Below, piece after piece: positions 34,852-43,464 of a DNA stretch of 64,000 nucleotides (positions are counted from its first letter, which is position 1; every line of letters begins with the position of its first letter). A model generated the notes under the pieces. That model was given only the letters and a program-made list of their open reading frames with translations. It did no database searches and was not told where the DNA came from. A program made the translations under genes and the position numbers. The stretch comes from Hyphomicrobiaceae bacterium (lineage in GTDB: Bacteria; Pseudomonadota; Alphaproteobacteria; Rhizobiales; Hyphomicrobiaceae), in contig JAEUMD010000001.1 of the NCBI GenBank assembly GCA_016793635.1, positions 1 through 64,000 on the forward strand, read 5' to 3'.

Positions 34852-36396
34852 TCAGTTGGTGAGACGCAGCTGCGTCGATTCCCGCGCGATGGCGTAGAAG
34901 GCGTCCTTCAGCTTGGTGGCGTCGGCCGCGTAGAAGAAGTTGCGGTCCGATGAGGCGCACTGCTGGAGGAGATTGTAGACCTGCGTGCCGGGGCCGGCGC
35001 CGGTCGAGGCCGCGATCGTGTAGAGCGAGACGGAGTTGGAGCCGTTGGCGCGCCCTTTGAACTCGCTGCAGGCGTCGAGTGTGACCGTGGCGAGATGCTG
35101 GCGCACCTCGTTCCAGTTCGAGTTGGAACCGAATGGGGCACTGTCGAGCACGTAGCCATAGGGTGAGAACATGTCTCGCGGTCCTGTGCTCGTGATGGCG
35201 CGCCCATCAAGCCGCAAGTTCGACGGGGTGAAGCGATAGTTCGCGGTCGTGTTGGTCGCGGACGAGCACATATTCGATTGATATTCGCCCTCCGTGGTCT
35301 GCTCACCGTCGGTGATGACGATCATGATCTTGCGAACACCTGGGCCGAAGCTGGCGCCCTCGGTGAAAGGCTGCTCGGGAGAAAGCAGGCGATGCCCCCA
35401 CGCGATCCCCGGTGCGAGGATGGTTCCCATGTTGGGATGCGAGGAGAGGGCGTTGATCGCGGTCAGCGTATCGGAAACGCTGCTCGTCAGCGGTGTGATC
35501 GCATGGCGGACGCAGTTGTAGTTCGGCCCCTTCGTCCATGGGTCGAACGTGCCGCGCGGTCCGACCTGCTCGACGCTCCGGTAGCCCGCATTCGTTCCAT
35601 TGCTGGGATTGATGCAGCTGTTGTCGCTGTTGGGCTCCGGCGGCCAGATATAGGCCTGCCAATTCCCGCCATTCTTCGCGTCACCCGATTTGTAGACGTC
35701 CTGGTTCGTGTAGGGGGCCGGGCGCTCGAGCACGCAACCCGCCCATGACGTGCCGGTGAACAGCGCGTTGGTCGTGTCGTCGACGAAGCTCGTATGGGTC
35801 GTGCCGACGTTGACGTTCATCGTGAACGGGACGATCGAGAAGCGGATCGATTGGCTCGGCAGTCGTGCGGCGTCGAGCTCGTTGACGAGCTTTGTCGCAG
35901 CCGACTTCAACGCATCGAGGCGTGTCGTGCTGCCCATCGATGCGCGCATCGAGCCGCTAACGTCGAGCACCAATGCGATCTCGAGATCGAAGAGATCCTG
36001 GCGTGCCTGGCTCTTGACCTCGATGGCGACGGTTTCGAATCCGGCAACGTGCAACAGGCCAGACGTGTAGGTGAAGGCGAGTTGACCGGTCCCGCCCGAA
36101 GCGCGGGTGTACTCGAACGACGAGCGCAAGCTGCCCGCATCGGGGTGCGAGAAATTGGCATTGAGGACGGACGCGAATTTTTCCTGGCGAAGATCGTCTG
36201 CCAGAAGCGCGTCGCTGCCGGCAAGAACGGCGGCGTCGATCGCCGCCTGCGCCATTCGTTGCAGCGCGACTGATCGCGAGTAGTCGATGGCGATGCTGCC
36301 GAACAGCGCGATCACCGGCATCAACAGGCTGAAAAGCAGAACGACACCGCCCGAATTGTTCGAAGCCAGTTTATGGGGGAGGCGAGAGGTACGCAT
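34852..36396 (-). CDS. TadG-like pilus-assembly protein with von Willebrand A domain
   Basis: 514 residues. The N-terminal TadE/TadG-type membrane segment 'GGVVLLFSLLMPVIALFGSI' is followed by 'AIDYSRSVALQRMAQAAIDA' and 'AVLAGS', typical of Tad pilus pseudopilin-like proteins. A VWA domain contains the MIDAS motif 'LVLDVSGSMRASMGS' (DxSxS) and 'IMIVITDGEQTTEGEYQ'. The C-terminal part is Asn/Ser-rich and has several Cys, consistent with export. No other tad genes are in the window. It is convergent with mtnP. Confidence 0.85.
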   Translation of the reverse strand: MRTSRLPHKLASNNSGGVVLLFSLLMPVIALFGSIAIDYSRSVALQRMAQAAIDAAVLAGSDALLADDLRQEKFASVLNANFSHPDAGSLRSSFEYTRASGGTGQLAFTYTSGLLHVAGFETVAIEVKSQARQDLFDLEIALVLDVSGSMRASMGSTTRLDALKSAATKLVNELDAARLPSQSIRFSIVPFTMNVNVGTTHTSFVDDTTNALFTGTSWAGCVLERPAPYTNQDVYKSGDAKNGGNWQAYIWPPEPNSDNSCINPSNGTNAGYRSVEQVGPRGTFDPWTKGPNYNCVRHAITPLTSSVSDTLTAINALSSHPNMGTILAPGIAWGHRLLSPEQPFTEGASFGPGVRKIMIVITDGEQTTEGEYQSNMCSSATNTTANYRFTPSNLRLDGRAITSTGPRDMFSPYGYVLDSAPFGSNSNWNEVRQHLATVTLDACSEFKGRANGSNSVSLYTIAASTGAGPGTQVYNLLQQCASSDRNFFYAADATKLKDAFYAIARESTQLRLTN

Positions 36397-36850
36397 GCGA
36401 GACTCGGTTCCAATTGCCTGAGTCCGACAACGGACTCTGATGTAGGACAGACACCTTGTTCGCTGCCTATTAATGAGGCGTTGATCGGTAAATTCAGATT
36501 TTGCGTTTACGGAAGGTCTACATGGGTTGGTGAACGAGTGATTGGCGCCCGCGCCATTCCGGCCCACCGGAAGGCTCGCGCCTGCCTGCAGCGATCATTC
36601 TGCCGCATGGGACGCGCTGGCGCAGGTTGCGTCATGTCAAGCTGCCGACGTTCCATTGCCCGCATTTTTATTGTCGGATTTTCGCAGGTTTGAATGGTGC
36701 TATACTTTCCGTGTTGCTTTTCCGGACGGGGTCCGGACGGGGCAAGAGTCACAGACTTCGCCCTCCGCACCGTGTTCAACCGCATCCAGTCTGGCCGATT
36801 GCCGCCGAAGCGCCGTGGGCTGCGCGCGACGGAAGCTCAGGAGATGTGAC
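36397..36850. other. divergent intergenic region before the YeeE/TsuA-like gene
   Basis: About 450 bp. It contains a -10-like TATACT at 36701-36706 without a convincing -35, and the tandem 11-bp repeat listed separately. AGGAG near 36838 serves the GTG start at 36851. No gene was recognised. Confidence 0.4.
36720..36741. repeat. tandem 11-bp direct repeat TCCGGACGGGG
   Basis: Two exact, head-to-tail copies (36720-36730 and 36731-36741) about 110 bp before the YeeE/TsuA-like start and just after a TATACT box. It may be a regulator binding site or slippage product. Confidence 0.6.
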
Positions 36851-37966
36851 GTGGGACTCTCAACGCTTATCGAGACTTGGGGCGATGGCGTCGTGCTGGC
36901 GATGGCCGGGCTCGTCGTGGGCCTTCTGTTCGGCGCACTGGCGCAGCGCAGCAAGTTCTGCCTTCGCGCCGCGGTGGTCGAGACGGCGCGCGGTCAGATC
37001 GGCTCGCGGCTCGCCATCTGGCTGATCGCTTTCGCCGCGGCGATCGCTGTCACCCAAGGGCTGATCGTCGCTGGAAAACTCAACGTCACGGAGGCGCGTC
37101 AGATCGCGGGGCAGGGCTCCATGTCGGGCGCGCTCGTCGGCGGCCTCATGTTCGGCGTCGGCATGATCCTGGCCCGTGGCTGCGCCAGCCGACTGCTGGT
37201 GCTTTCGGCGACCGGAAACCTGCGCGCTCTGATCTCGGGGCTCATTCTCACGCTGGTAGCGCAGGCTTCGCTGCGCGGCGCCCTTTCTCCCGCCCGCGAG
37301 GCGATCGGCAATTGGTGGACGGTTCCGGGCGGCAATGCGCGCAATGTCCTCGCCTGGGTCGGCGGCGACGCCAAGCTCGGCCTCGCCTTCGGACTCGTGC
37401 TGCTCGCTGCCGGGTTCTGGCTTGCGCGGCGCAACCAGGTCGGCGGCTGGAGCCGGTTCGGCGCATTCGGCGTCGGCACCATGATCGCCGCAGCGTGGCT
37501 CGCCACCTACACCATCTCCCAGCTCTCCTTCGAGCCGGTGGCAATCAAGAGCATCAGTTTCACCGGGCCGTCCGCTGATACATTGATGGGTCTCATCAAC
37601 GCGCCATCCATCCCGCTCGGCTTCGACGTCGGCCTCATTCCAGGTGTGTTCGCCGGCTCTTTCGTCGCGTCCGTGCTGGCGCGGGATTTCAAGCTTGAGG
37701 GCTATCACGGTGGCTCGAGCATGGCGCGCTACATCACCGGCGCAACGCTGATGGGCTTCGGCTCGATGCTGGCCGGTGGCTGTGCAGTCGGTGCCGCAGT
37801 GACTGGCGTGTCGGTGTTCGCGATCACCGGCTTTGTCGCCCTCGCCGCGATGTGGGTCGGCGCCGCTTTGACCGACCGGTTGGTGGACCGCGCGCCGGTC
37901 GAAACGCCGGCTGCCGTCGTTCCGCAGCACGCCCCGGCAGGCTTGGCTCCGGTTCCCGGCGAATAG
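36851..37966 (+). CDS. YeeE/YedE family transporter, TsuA-like (thiosulfate/sulfur compound uptake)
   Basis: 371 residues, about nine or ten hydrophobic segments arranged as two related halves. Three conserved membrane Cys are visible: Cys37 ('QRSKFCLRAAVVE'), Cys111 ('ARGCASRLLVLSATGN') and Cys311 ('MLAGGCAVGAAVTG'). Their order and approximate spacing fit the three Cys that pass thiosulfate through TsuA (YeeE) of Spirochaeta. Substrate may be thiosulfate, sulfur or a selenium species. The GTG at 36851 has AGGAG eight bases upstream. It stands alone, but other sulfur-oxidation genes are within 25 kb. Confidence 0.85.
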   Translation: MGLSTLIETWGDGVVLAMAGLVVGLLFGALAQRSKFCLRAAVVETARGQIGSRLAIWLIAFAAAIAVTQGLIVAGKLNVTEARQIAGQGSMSGALVGGLMFGVGMILARGCASRLLVLSATGNLRALISGLILTLVAQASLRGALSPAREAIGNWWTVPGGNARNVLAWVGGDAKLGLAFGLVLLAAGFWLARRNQVGGWSRFGAFGVGTMIAAAWLATYTISQLSFEPVAIKSISFTGPSADTLMGLINAPSIPLGFDVGLIPGVFAGSFVASVLARDFKLEGYHGGSSMARYITGATLMGFGSMLAGGCAVGAAVTGVSVFAITGFVALAAMWVGAALTDRLVDRAPVETPAAVVPQHAPAGLAPVPGE

Positions 37967-37999
37967 CCCTCGCCACGAGGAGCGTTACAAGAATTTGCG

Positions 38000-38899
38000 T
38001 TAGAGGGACGAGCGCACGCGATACGTCGCGGCCATTACATGGTGGTCGCCCGGTGTGATGGTCACGACATCGTCGGCGGCGTTCGCGGTCTCGACGCAGA
38101 CCATGCGGCGGTAACCTTCGGGCCCCATGTCGCCCAGACGGGCCGACTTCTCGATCCAGGGGTTCCACACCACCGCGCTGCGGCTCCCGCGGCTCTCGAC
38201 GGCGATGCGCCGGGCGTTGGCGATGTCGTCGATTTCGATCATCGCCGGCGTCGCGAGGTAGATGCGGTCGACCTCACCGCCGAACGTGACGGGGCCGTGC
38301 TCGCGGCGGCGGGTCCAGGGACCGACCGTGTCGATGTAGTTGCAGCCTTCGAGTCCGAGCACGCGCGTGCGAGCGATGTCGCCGACGGCGAAGTAGGTGT
38401 GCAGCGCCTGCGTCAGCGAAAAGGGTTCGCGTCCGGTATTCGAGGTTCTGAGCTCGAGATCGATCGCGTCGGCGCCGAGGGTGACGAGGAGCATGGCCTT
38501 GGCATCGTGCGGCCAGAGTTGCGCGTGTTGCGGACCGGTCTCGAAGCTGAGTGCGACCATAGAGGCGTGCTCGTCGGCCCCGGCATGATGGATTCGCCAA
38601 GGGGCGCCGCGGGCAAACCCGTGCGCGGGTCGATCGCCTCCCTCGGGGTGTTGCCCGAACCATGGCCAGCAGACCGGCGTGCCGCCGCGCAGCGATTTGC
38701 CTTCCACCCTCTGCGCCTCGGGTGAGAGCCAGATGACTTCCGCATGATGGGCAGGTCGCCAGCTCAGCAATTGCGCGCCCTGTAGCGCAACGGTAGCGTG
38801 AGCCCCGCCCGCAGCCAGTGCGATGGCCGGACCATAGGCGCCATTTTCGACGACGCGCACGCGATCAGGCGGAAGTTCGTCGATCAGCGACTCCCACAT
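38000..38899 (-). CDS. D-hexose-6-phosphate mutarotase (YeaD-like)
   Basis: 299 residues, aldose-1-epimerase-like fold. 'SLRGGTPVCWPWFGQHP', 'HGFARGAPWRIHHAG', 'LTQALHTYFAVGDIARTRVL' and 'AVVWNPWIEKSARLGDMGPE' are typical of YeaD-type enzymes; the His in 'HGFAR' and 'LHTYF' are the catalytic pair. It interconverts anomers of hexose-6-phosphates. Convergent with the YeeE-like gene; a second minus-strand gene lies upstream. Confidence 0.92.
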   Translation of the reverse strand: MWESLIDELPPDRVRVVENGAYGPAIALAAGGAHATVALQGAQLLSWRPAHHAEVIWLSPEAQRVEGKSLRGGTPVCWPWFGQHPEGGDRPAHGFARGAPWRIHHAGADEHASMVALSFETGPQHAQLWPHDAKAMLLVTLGADAIDLELRTSNTGREPFSLTQALHTYFAVGDIARTRVLGLEGCNYIDTVGPWTRRREHGPVTFGGEVDRIYLATPAMIEIDDIANARRIAVESRGSRSAVVWNPWIEKSARLGDMGPEGYRRMVCVETANAADDVVTITPGDHHVMAATYRVRSSL

Positions 38900-38921
38900 C
38901 GCGCCTCTCCCTCGTCCCGCG

Positions 38922-39332
38922 TCAGTTCGGGAAGTGGATCAGGATCTGGGCCTTCACAAGCCATGGGAAATAGGTCTGCAGCAGGTGGCCGGCGCCCCAT
39001 AGCAGTACGCCGAGCACGAGCAGCGCCGGTATGGCGGCGAGCATCGCCTTGAAGAAGAAAACGACGAGATGCAGAAACGGCACGTCTATCCGGGTCACCG
39101 TGGCCGGCATGGCGGCCTCGACCGGGCTCGGATAGCTCTGCGGCACGGCATACATCTCGTCGGTATGGGGCACCGCTCTCGGCGCTGGGCCCATCGAGAG
39201 CTGCTCGCGCTCGGCCTGTGCACGCTCGGCGGCTTCGCGCTCGCGTGACTCGCGCTCACGCGCCTCCCGCTCGCGACGCAGCGTCCTCGGCAGGTCGTCC
39301 GGGCCGCCATCGGCGACAATGGGATAGCTCAT
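38922..39332 (-). CDS. hypothetical single-pass membrane protein with charged N-terminal helix
   Basis: 136 residues. Residues about 15-47 form an Arg/Glu-rich helix of 'RERE..' type repeats likely to be coiled coil; residues 85-120 hold one strong hydrophobic helix ('[21 protein letters not shown]'-like, split) with Phe-rich flanks ('[12 protein letters not shown]'). No family is recognised. It precedes the mutarotase gene on the same strand with a 22-bp gap and is probably cotranscribed. Confidence 0.65.
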   Translation of the reverse strand: MSYPIVADGGPDDLPRTLRREREARERESREREAAERAQAEREQLSMGPAPRAVPHTDEMYAVPQSYPSPVEAAMPATVTRIDVPFLHLVVFFFKAMLAAIPALLVLGVLLWGAGHLLQTYFPWLVKAQILIHFPN

Positions 39333-39605
39333 GCGTCAATCCTCCGCGCCGGCGGGCTGCCCGGGAGGGCATGCCGGCAGAATGGGACGGGGCACGCTCG
39401 AATACGGCGCACGGCCAGCGGCACGTCGTGCCATCGTTTGCGAGCGCTCCAGCGACAAACGGCAACTCGTTCTCGCCAACGTTCCCGACATCCGTGCCAA
39501 ATGATTGGCAATGCGGGACGAATCGGTCAGTGCACGAGAACCCTTTTCTACACTCCCACAGAGGATATTGCTAATTTGCGCCGGCAGTTTGACGCGGAGG
39601 TGGAC

Positions 39606-40136
39606 GTGACGGACCTGAAGGATCTCATTCGAACGATACCCGACTACCCGAAGCCAGGGATCATGTTCCGGGATGTCACCACGTTGCTTGGCGACGCACA
39701 GGGGTTCAAGGCGACGATCGCACGTATGGCGGAGCCCTACCGGACGAAGCCCGTCGACGCGGTGGCGGGGATCGAAGCGCGAGGGTTCATTCTCGGCGGC
39801 GCCATCGCCGACCGCCTCGGCTGCGGCTTCATCCCGATCCGCAAGAAGGGCAAGCTGCCGTGGAAGACGATCGGGCAGGAGTACACGCTGGAATACGGCG
39901 TCGATGTCATCGAGATGCACGAGGACGCCTGTAAGCCGGGCGAGCGCATTCTGATCGTCGACGATCTGATCGCGACCGGCGGAACCGCCACTGCCGCCGT
40001 AAAGCTGATACAACGTTCCGGTGGCGCGATCGTCGGCGCGACGTTCATCGTCGATCTGCCTGAGCTCGGCGGTGCCAAACTACTGACGCAGCAGAATATA
40101 GAGGTGCATGCACTGATGGCATTCGAGGGACACTGA
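39606..40136 (+). CDS. apt: adenine phosphoribosyltransferase
   Basis: 176 residues, the expected length. '[20 protein letters not shown]', '[20 protein letters not shown]', '[20 protein letters not shown]' and the PRPP loop '[20 protein letters not shown]' identify Apt. It converts adenine and PRPP to AMP, and here probably reclaims the adenine released by MtnP. The GTG at 39606 is chosen because GGAGG lies six bases upstream; the GTG at 39600 is too close. It is the first gene of a run apt / zinc-ribbon / unknown / mtnA / aldolase. Confidence 0.95.
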   Translation: MTDLKDLIRTIPDYPKPGIMFRDVTTLLGDAQGFKATIARMAEPYRTKPVDAVAGIEARGFILGGAIADRLGCGFIPIRKKGKLPWKTIGQEYTLEYGVDVIEMHEDACKPGERILIVDDLIATGGTATAAVKLIQRSGGAIVGATFIVDLPELGGAKLLTQQNIEVHALMAFEGH

Positions 40137-40387
40137 TGGGAACGGATGGCAAGGCGCCGCTCAAGGTCGGCAGTGCTGCGATGATCGCGAATACGATGAG
40201 CTGCCTCAAGGACTGGCGGCGCGATCCGAAAGGGAAGCATGACTGCCCCAATTGCGGCAAGCCGGGGGTCGTCATCACCGACCGCTCCGCCCGCCCAATG
40301 GCCGAGTGGTATCATTTCCACTGCGATGCCTGCGGCTTGGATGACTCTTTGTGCGTTCCGATGCCGACGCACCGGCCCCTGCTGTAA
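40136..40387 (+). CDS. small zinc-ribbon-like protein
   Basis: 83 residues. Two CxxC pairs, 'HDCPNCGKPGVVITDR' and 'FHCDACGLDDSLCV', are spaced like a treble-clef or zinc ribbon. Its ATG overlaps the apt stop (TGATG), so translation is coupled to apt. No named family is recognised. The N-terminal 35 residues are basic. Position in the apt-mtnA run suggests a link to purine or methylthio-sugar salvage, but no activity can be inferred. Confidence 0.7.
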   Translation: MGTDGKAPLKVGSAAMIANTMSCLKDWRRDPKGKHDCPNCGKPGVVITDRSARPMAEWYHFHCDACGLDDSLCVPMPTHRPLL

Positions 40388-40437
40388 GCTCGACGTGGAA
40401 GAAGGGTATTCGCGCGGCGATGCGCGAGGGAGGTGGG

Positions 40438-40878
40438 ATGGCGACCGCCAAGACCTATCGCGAAGCCTACGAGGGGTGGCTCAGCGGCCTCCTTGCCTGG
40501 GACGACTTCGACAGCGTGATGGCAACGGTGGCGTCGTCGCCCGCCGGGTGGTGGGTCTATGACACGCGCGGCGAGCCGCCGGAGGCTCCCGAGCCCGAGG
40601 CGACGCTGCCGCAACGGCTCGCGGAGATCGGCGAGTTCCTTCGCCGCCACCACCGCGCCAGCTACTGTGGCTTTGCTTACGTCGACGACCGGGCAAGTCC
40701 TTCGATCGTGAAGATCTACGACCCCCGCAATGCCAGCTCGTGCAGTCTCGGCACGCCGCTGGCGGTCTACACTCTTTCGCGGATGCGGCCGGAGCGTCTG
40801 CCGTTCGGTAGCCCCGCCAAGGAAGAACCGGCGGCGGGCAAAGGCCGGCTCTTCGGCCGGTTCTTCAAGGGCGCCTGA
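40438..40878 (+). CDS. hypothetical protein between apt and mtnA
   Basis: 146 residues with no recognised family. It starts 'MATAKTYREAYEGWLSGLLA' and contains 'LAEIGEFLRRHHRASYCGFA' and 'YVDDRASPSIVKIYDPRNAS', suggesting a compact alpha/beta domain of about 110 residues, then a Lys/Gly-rich tail. GGGAGGTGG directly precedes the ATG at 40438. Its TGA abuts the mtnA ATG (TGAATG), so it is almost certainly cotranslated with mtnA. Confidence 0.65.
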   Translation: MATAKTYREAYEGWLSGLLAWDDFDSVMATVASSPAGWWVYDTRGEPPEAPEPEATLPQRLAEIGEFLRRHHRASYCGFAYVDDRASPSIVKIYDPRNASSCSLGTPLAVYTLSRMRPERLPFGSPAKEEPAAGKGRLFGRFFKGA

Positions 40879-41973
40879 ATGAAGATCGCCGGAAAAACGA
40901 TGCGGACCATCTGGCTGGCCGCCGACGGCCGTTCGGTCGAGATCATCGACCAGACGAAGCTGCCGCATCAGCTCGAATTCGCGACGTTGCGGACGGTCGA
41001 GGATGCCGCTCGTGCGATACTCACCATGCAGGTTCGTGGCGCGCCGCTGATCGGCGCGACCGCCGCCTATGGTCTCGCTTTGTCGCTTCACGACGATGCC
41101 TCGGACGATGCCATCGCGCGGAACGCTGCCATGCTCGCCCGTCAGAGGCCGACGGCGGTTAACCTGCGCTGGGCGCTCGAGGAGATGCGAGCGGTGCTCG
41201 CGGACGTGCCGCGGGAGGATCGCGTCGCCGCCGCCTATGCGAAGGCCGCCGCGATCTGCGACGGCGACGTCGAGACCTGCCGTCGCATCGGCGTCAACGG
41301 TCTGCGCATCATCGAGGAGATCGCGGCGCGCAAGAAGCCGGGCGAGCGTGTCAACGTGCTCACCCACTGCAACGCGGGCTGGATCGCCTGCGTCGACTGG
41401 GGAACCGCAACAGCGCCGATCTATATGGCGCACGACGCCGGCATTCCGGTGCACGTGTGGGTGGATGAGACTCGACCGCGTAACCAGGGTGCCGCTCTCA
41501 CCGCGTTCGAGCTCGGCGCGCACGGCGTCCCCCACACCATCGTCGTCGACAACGCCGGCGGGCACCTGATGCAGCATGGCGCAGTCGATCTCGTCATCGT
41601 CGGCACCGATCGCGTCACGGCGAACGGCGACGTCGCGAACAAGATCGGTACTTACCTGAAGGCGCTGGCTGCGAAGGACAACGGCGTGCCCTTCTATGTC
41701 GCGCTGCCCCACACCACCATCGACTGGACCCTCGACGACGGCATGGTGATCGAGATCGAGGAACGCTCGGCCGACGAGGTGCTGAAGATGGCGGGCCGTC
41801 TCGCGGACGGCAGCGTGGTGACGGTCGAGATCGCCGCGCCTGGCTCTGCAGCCAGCAATCCCGCGTTCGACGTCACTCCGGCCCGCCTCGTCACCGGCTT
41901 CATCACGGAGCGCGGCGTGGCGGCCGCGAGCACGGAGGGGCTGCTCTCGCTCTACCCCGAGCGGCGGCGATGA
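40879..41973 (+). CDS. mtnA: S-methyl-5-thioribose-1-phosphate isomerase
   Basis: 364 residues, eIF2B-like fold. 'QTKLPHQLEFATLRTVED', 'MQVRGAPLIGATAAYGLAL', 'LTHCNAGWIACVDWGTATAP' (catalytic Cys), 'WVDETRPRNQGAALTAFEL' and 'VGTDRVTANGDVANKIGTY' (catalytic Asp) identify MtnA. It turns methylthioribose-1-phosphate, the MtnP product, into methylthioribulose-1-phosphate. It starts directly after the stop of the upstream unknown gene. Confidence 0.95.
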   Translation: MKIAGKTMRTIWLAADGRSVEIIDQTKLPHQLEFATLRTVEDAARAILTMQVRGAPLIGATAAYGLALSLHDDASDDAIARNAAMLARQRPTAVNLRWALEEMRAVLADVPREDRVAAAYAKAAAICDGDVETCRRIGVNGLRIIEEIAARKKPGERVNVLTHCNAGWIACVDWGTATAPIYMAHDAGIPVHVWVDETRPRNQGAALTAFELGAHGVPHTIVVDNAGGHLMQHGAVDLVIVGTDRVTANGDVANKIGTYLKALAAKDNGVPFYVALPHTTIDWTLDDGMVIEIEERSADEVLKMAGRLADGSVVTVEIAAPGSAASNPAFDVTPARLVTGFITERGVAAASTEGLLSLYPERRR

Positions 41974-42102
41974 TGCGGCAGGCTTCCAAGCTCCTTTCCG
42001 TAGATTTCAACGTTCTGCGGCCAATCGTGAAGACTGGGCCGCATGCAGCACGATTGCACAACCTCGTGCAGTGACCAGAAGAGGAGGGATTGTTTGCCGT
42101 CC

Positions 42103-42867
42103 ATGAAGCCTGGTCCTTCCACAAAGCAGCCAGCCGTAACGCAGCGGGCGGAACGCGACGAAATTGACGTGCGCGCAGCGGTCATCGCGACCGCACTCGC
42201 CATGAGCCGCCGCAATCTCTCGCCGGGGCGTTCGGGCAATGTTTCGAGCCGCTTCGACGGCGGCATGCTGATCACGCCGACTGGCGTTGCCTACGAGGAG
42301 CTATCGCCGGCCGATATCGTGTTCGTCGGTGGAGGCGGCGCTGCGTCACGGGGGGGATTGAAGCCGTCGAGCGAATGGCGCTTCCACCTCTCGGCCTATG
42401 CCGCGCGGCCGGACATGAACGCGGTCGTCCATACCCATTCCCTGCATGCGACCGTGCTGGCCTGCGCGCACAAGCCCATTCCCGCCTTCCACTACATGGT
42501 CGCTGTTGCTGCGGGAGACGACATTCCGCTGGTGCCTTACGCGCCGTTCGGCACCGAGGAGTTGGCACGTTACGTCGCCAGCGGGCTTGCGGAACGCAAC
42601 GCCTGTCTGATGGCCAATCATGGGCAGATCGCACTTGGCACAACGCTCGCTTCGGCGCTGGAACTCGCGGCCGAGGTCGAGGTGCTGGCGGAGCAGTATT
42701 TCAAGGTGCTCCTGCTCGGCGCGCCCCACGTTCTCGATGCGGCGCAGATGGAAGACGTGCTGCGCCGGTTTCAGAGCTACGGGCAACACGGGCAGACGTC
42801 TGCTGGCACGGAAGAGGCTCCGGCCACCGCCCGTCCGCGTTCGGCACACGCCCCGCAGAAGACCTGA
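42103..42867 (+). CDS. class II aldolase/adducin family protein, candidate methylthioribulose-1-phosphate aldolase
   Basis: 254 residues. 'RRNLSPGRSGNVSSRFDGGM', 'TPTGVAYEELSPADIVFV', 'KPSSEWRFHLSAYAARPDM' (catalytic Glu), 'VVHTHSLHATVLACA' (Zn His pair) and 'CLMANHGQIALGTTL' (third His) match FucA-like class II aldolases. MtnB dehydratases share the fold, but this sequence looks more like the aldolase used with MtnP and MtnA in the DHAP shunt (Ald2), giving DHAP and 2-methylthioacetaldehyde. A TTG at 42094 has GGAGGG at optimal distance and may be the true start. It follows mtnA by about 130 bp. No MtnC/MtnD genes are in the window. Confidence 0.82.
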   Translation: MKPGPSTKQPAVTQRAERDEIDVRAAVIATALAMSRRNLSPGRSGNVSSRFDGGMLITPTGVAYEELSPADIVFVGGGGAASRGGLKPSSEWRFHLSAYAARPDMNAVVHTHSLHATVLACAHKPIPAFHYMVAVAAGDDIPLVPYAPFGTEELARYVASGLAERNACLMANHGQIALGTTLASALELAAEVEVLAEQYFKVLLLGAPHVLDAAQMEDVLRRFQSYGQHGQTSAGTEEAPATARPRSAHAPQKT

Positions 42868-42869
42868 CC

Positions 42870-42898
42870 CGACGTCGCTGAATTACTCGGCGACGTCG
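42870..42898. terminator. possible bidirectional hairpin between convergent genes
   Basis: CGACGTCG (42870-42877) is repeated at 42891-42898; each copy is self-palindromic, so they can pair around a 13-base loop. It spans the ends of the aldolase and flavodoxin-like genes. No U-run, so it may act only as a barrier structure. Confidence 0.35.
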
Positions 42899-43464
42899 CG
42901 CAGCTCGCTAGCGGGGCTCGGCCGCCCGGGAACACGCTCCAGCAGGCTCGTGACGAAGGCGTTCACCGTATCCCAGTTGGTCAGCTCGGTGCGGCCCTGC
43001 GATTCGAGTTCGACGCCTCGATGCTGCATGACGGCGTGCACGGCGCACCGTTCGAGCAGATTGAGAGCCTCCATCTCGACGGCACCGGCGACGTGCACCA
43101 CCTCGTCGGGCTGCCAGCCGACATCGTGGAGGAGCTGGCGCGTGACCTCGTCAACAGCGGAACGTGCGTCACTGTCCACCGATGCGGCCGAGAGGCTGAC
43201 GCTGAGAAAGGCCGACGGCACGCGGCCGAGCACGGCGCCGTTGCGCATCAGGAAGCTCATCAGCGTTTGGTCCATGCGTCCGCGATGCACGGAACCTGCG
43301 ACGATCGCGGCATCGCAGCGCTCGACGTAGGTGTCGGGCGCGCCGAGTGTCAGGTCGATGAGCTGGGTGTTGCAGCCGGCCCCCTCGAGTTGGCGGGCGG
43401 CGTGAACGCAGATCTTACGGGTCTGTCCCTCGCGCGATGCAAAGGCAATGAGCACGGCGGTCAT
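42883..43464 (-). CDS. flavodoxin-domain protein, HemG-like
   Basis: 193 residues. 'VLIAFASREGQTRKICVHAA' is the FMN phosphate loop, 'DAAIVAGSVHRGRMDQTLM' the second flavin segment and 'LTNWDTVNAFVTSLLE' the C-terminal motif typical of the menaquinone/quinone-dependent protoporphyrinogen oxidase HemG. It may oxidise protoporphyrinogen or be another small flavoprotein. The ATG at 43464 is used; an upstream ATG at 43533 would add 23 basic residues. Upstream lies the long region shared with sqr. Confidence 0.75.
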   Translation of the reverse strand: MTAVLIAFASREGQTRKICVHAARQLEGAGCNTQLIDLTLGAPDTYVERCDAAIVAGSVHRGRMDQTLMSFLMRNGAVLGRVPSAFLSVSLSAASVDSDARSAVDEVTRQLLHDVGWQPDEVVHVAGAVEMEALNLLERCAVHAVMQHRGVELESQGRTELTNWDTVNAFVTSLLERVPGRPSPASELRDVAE

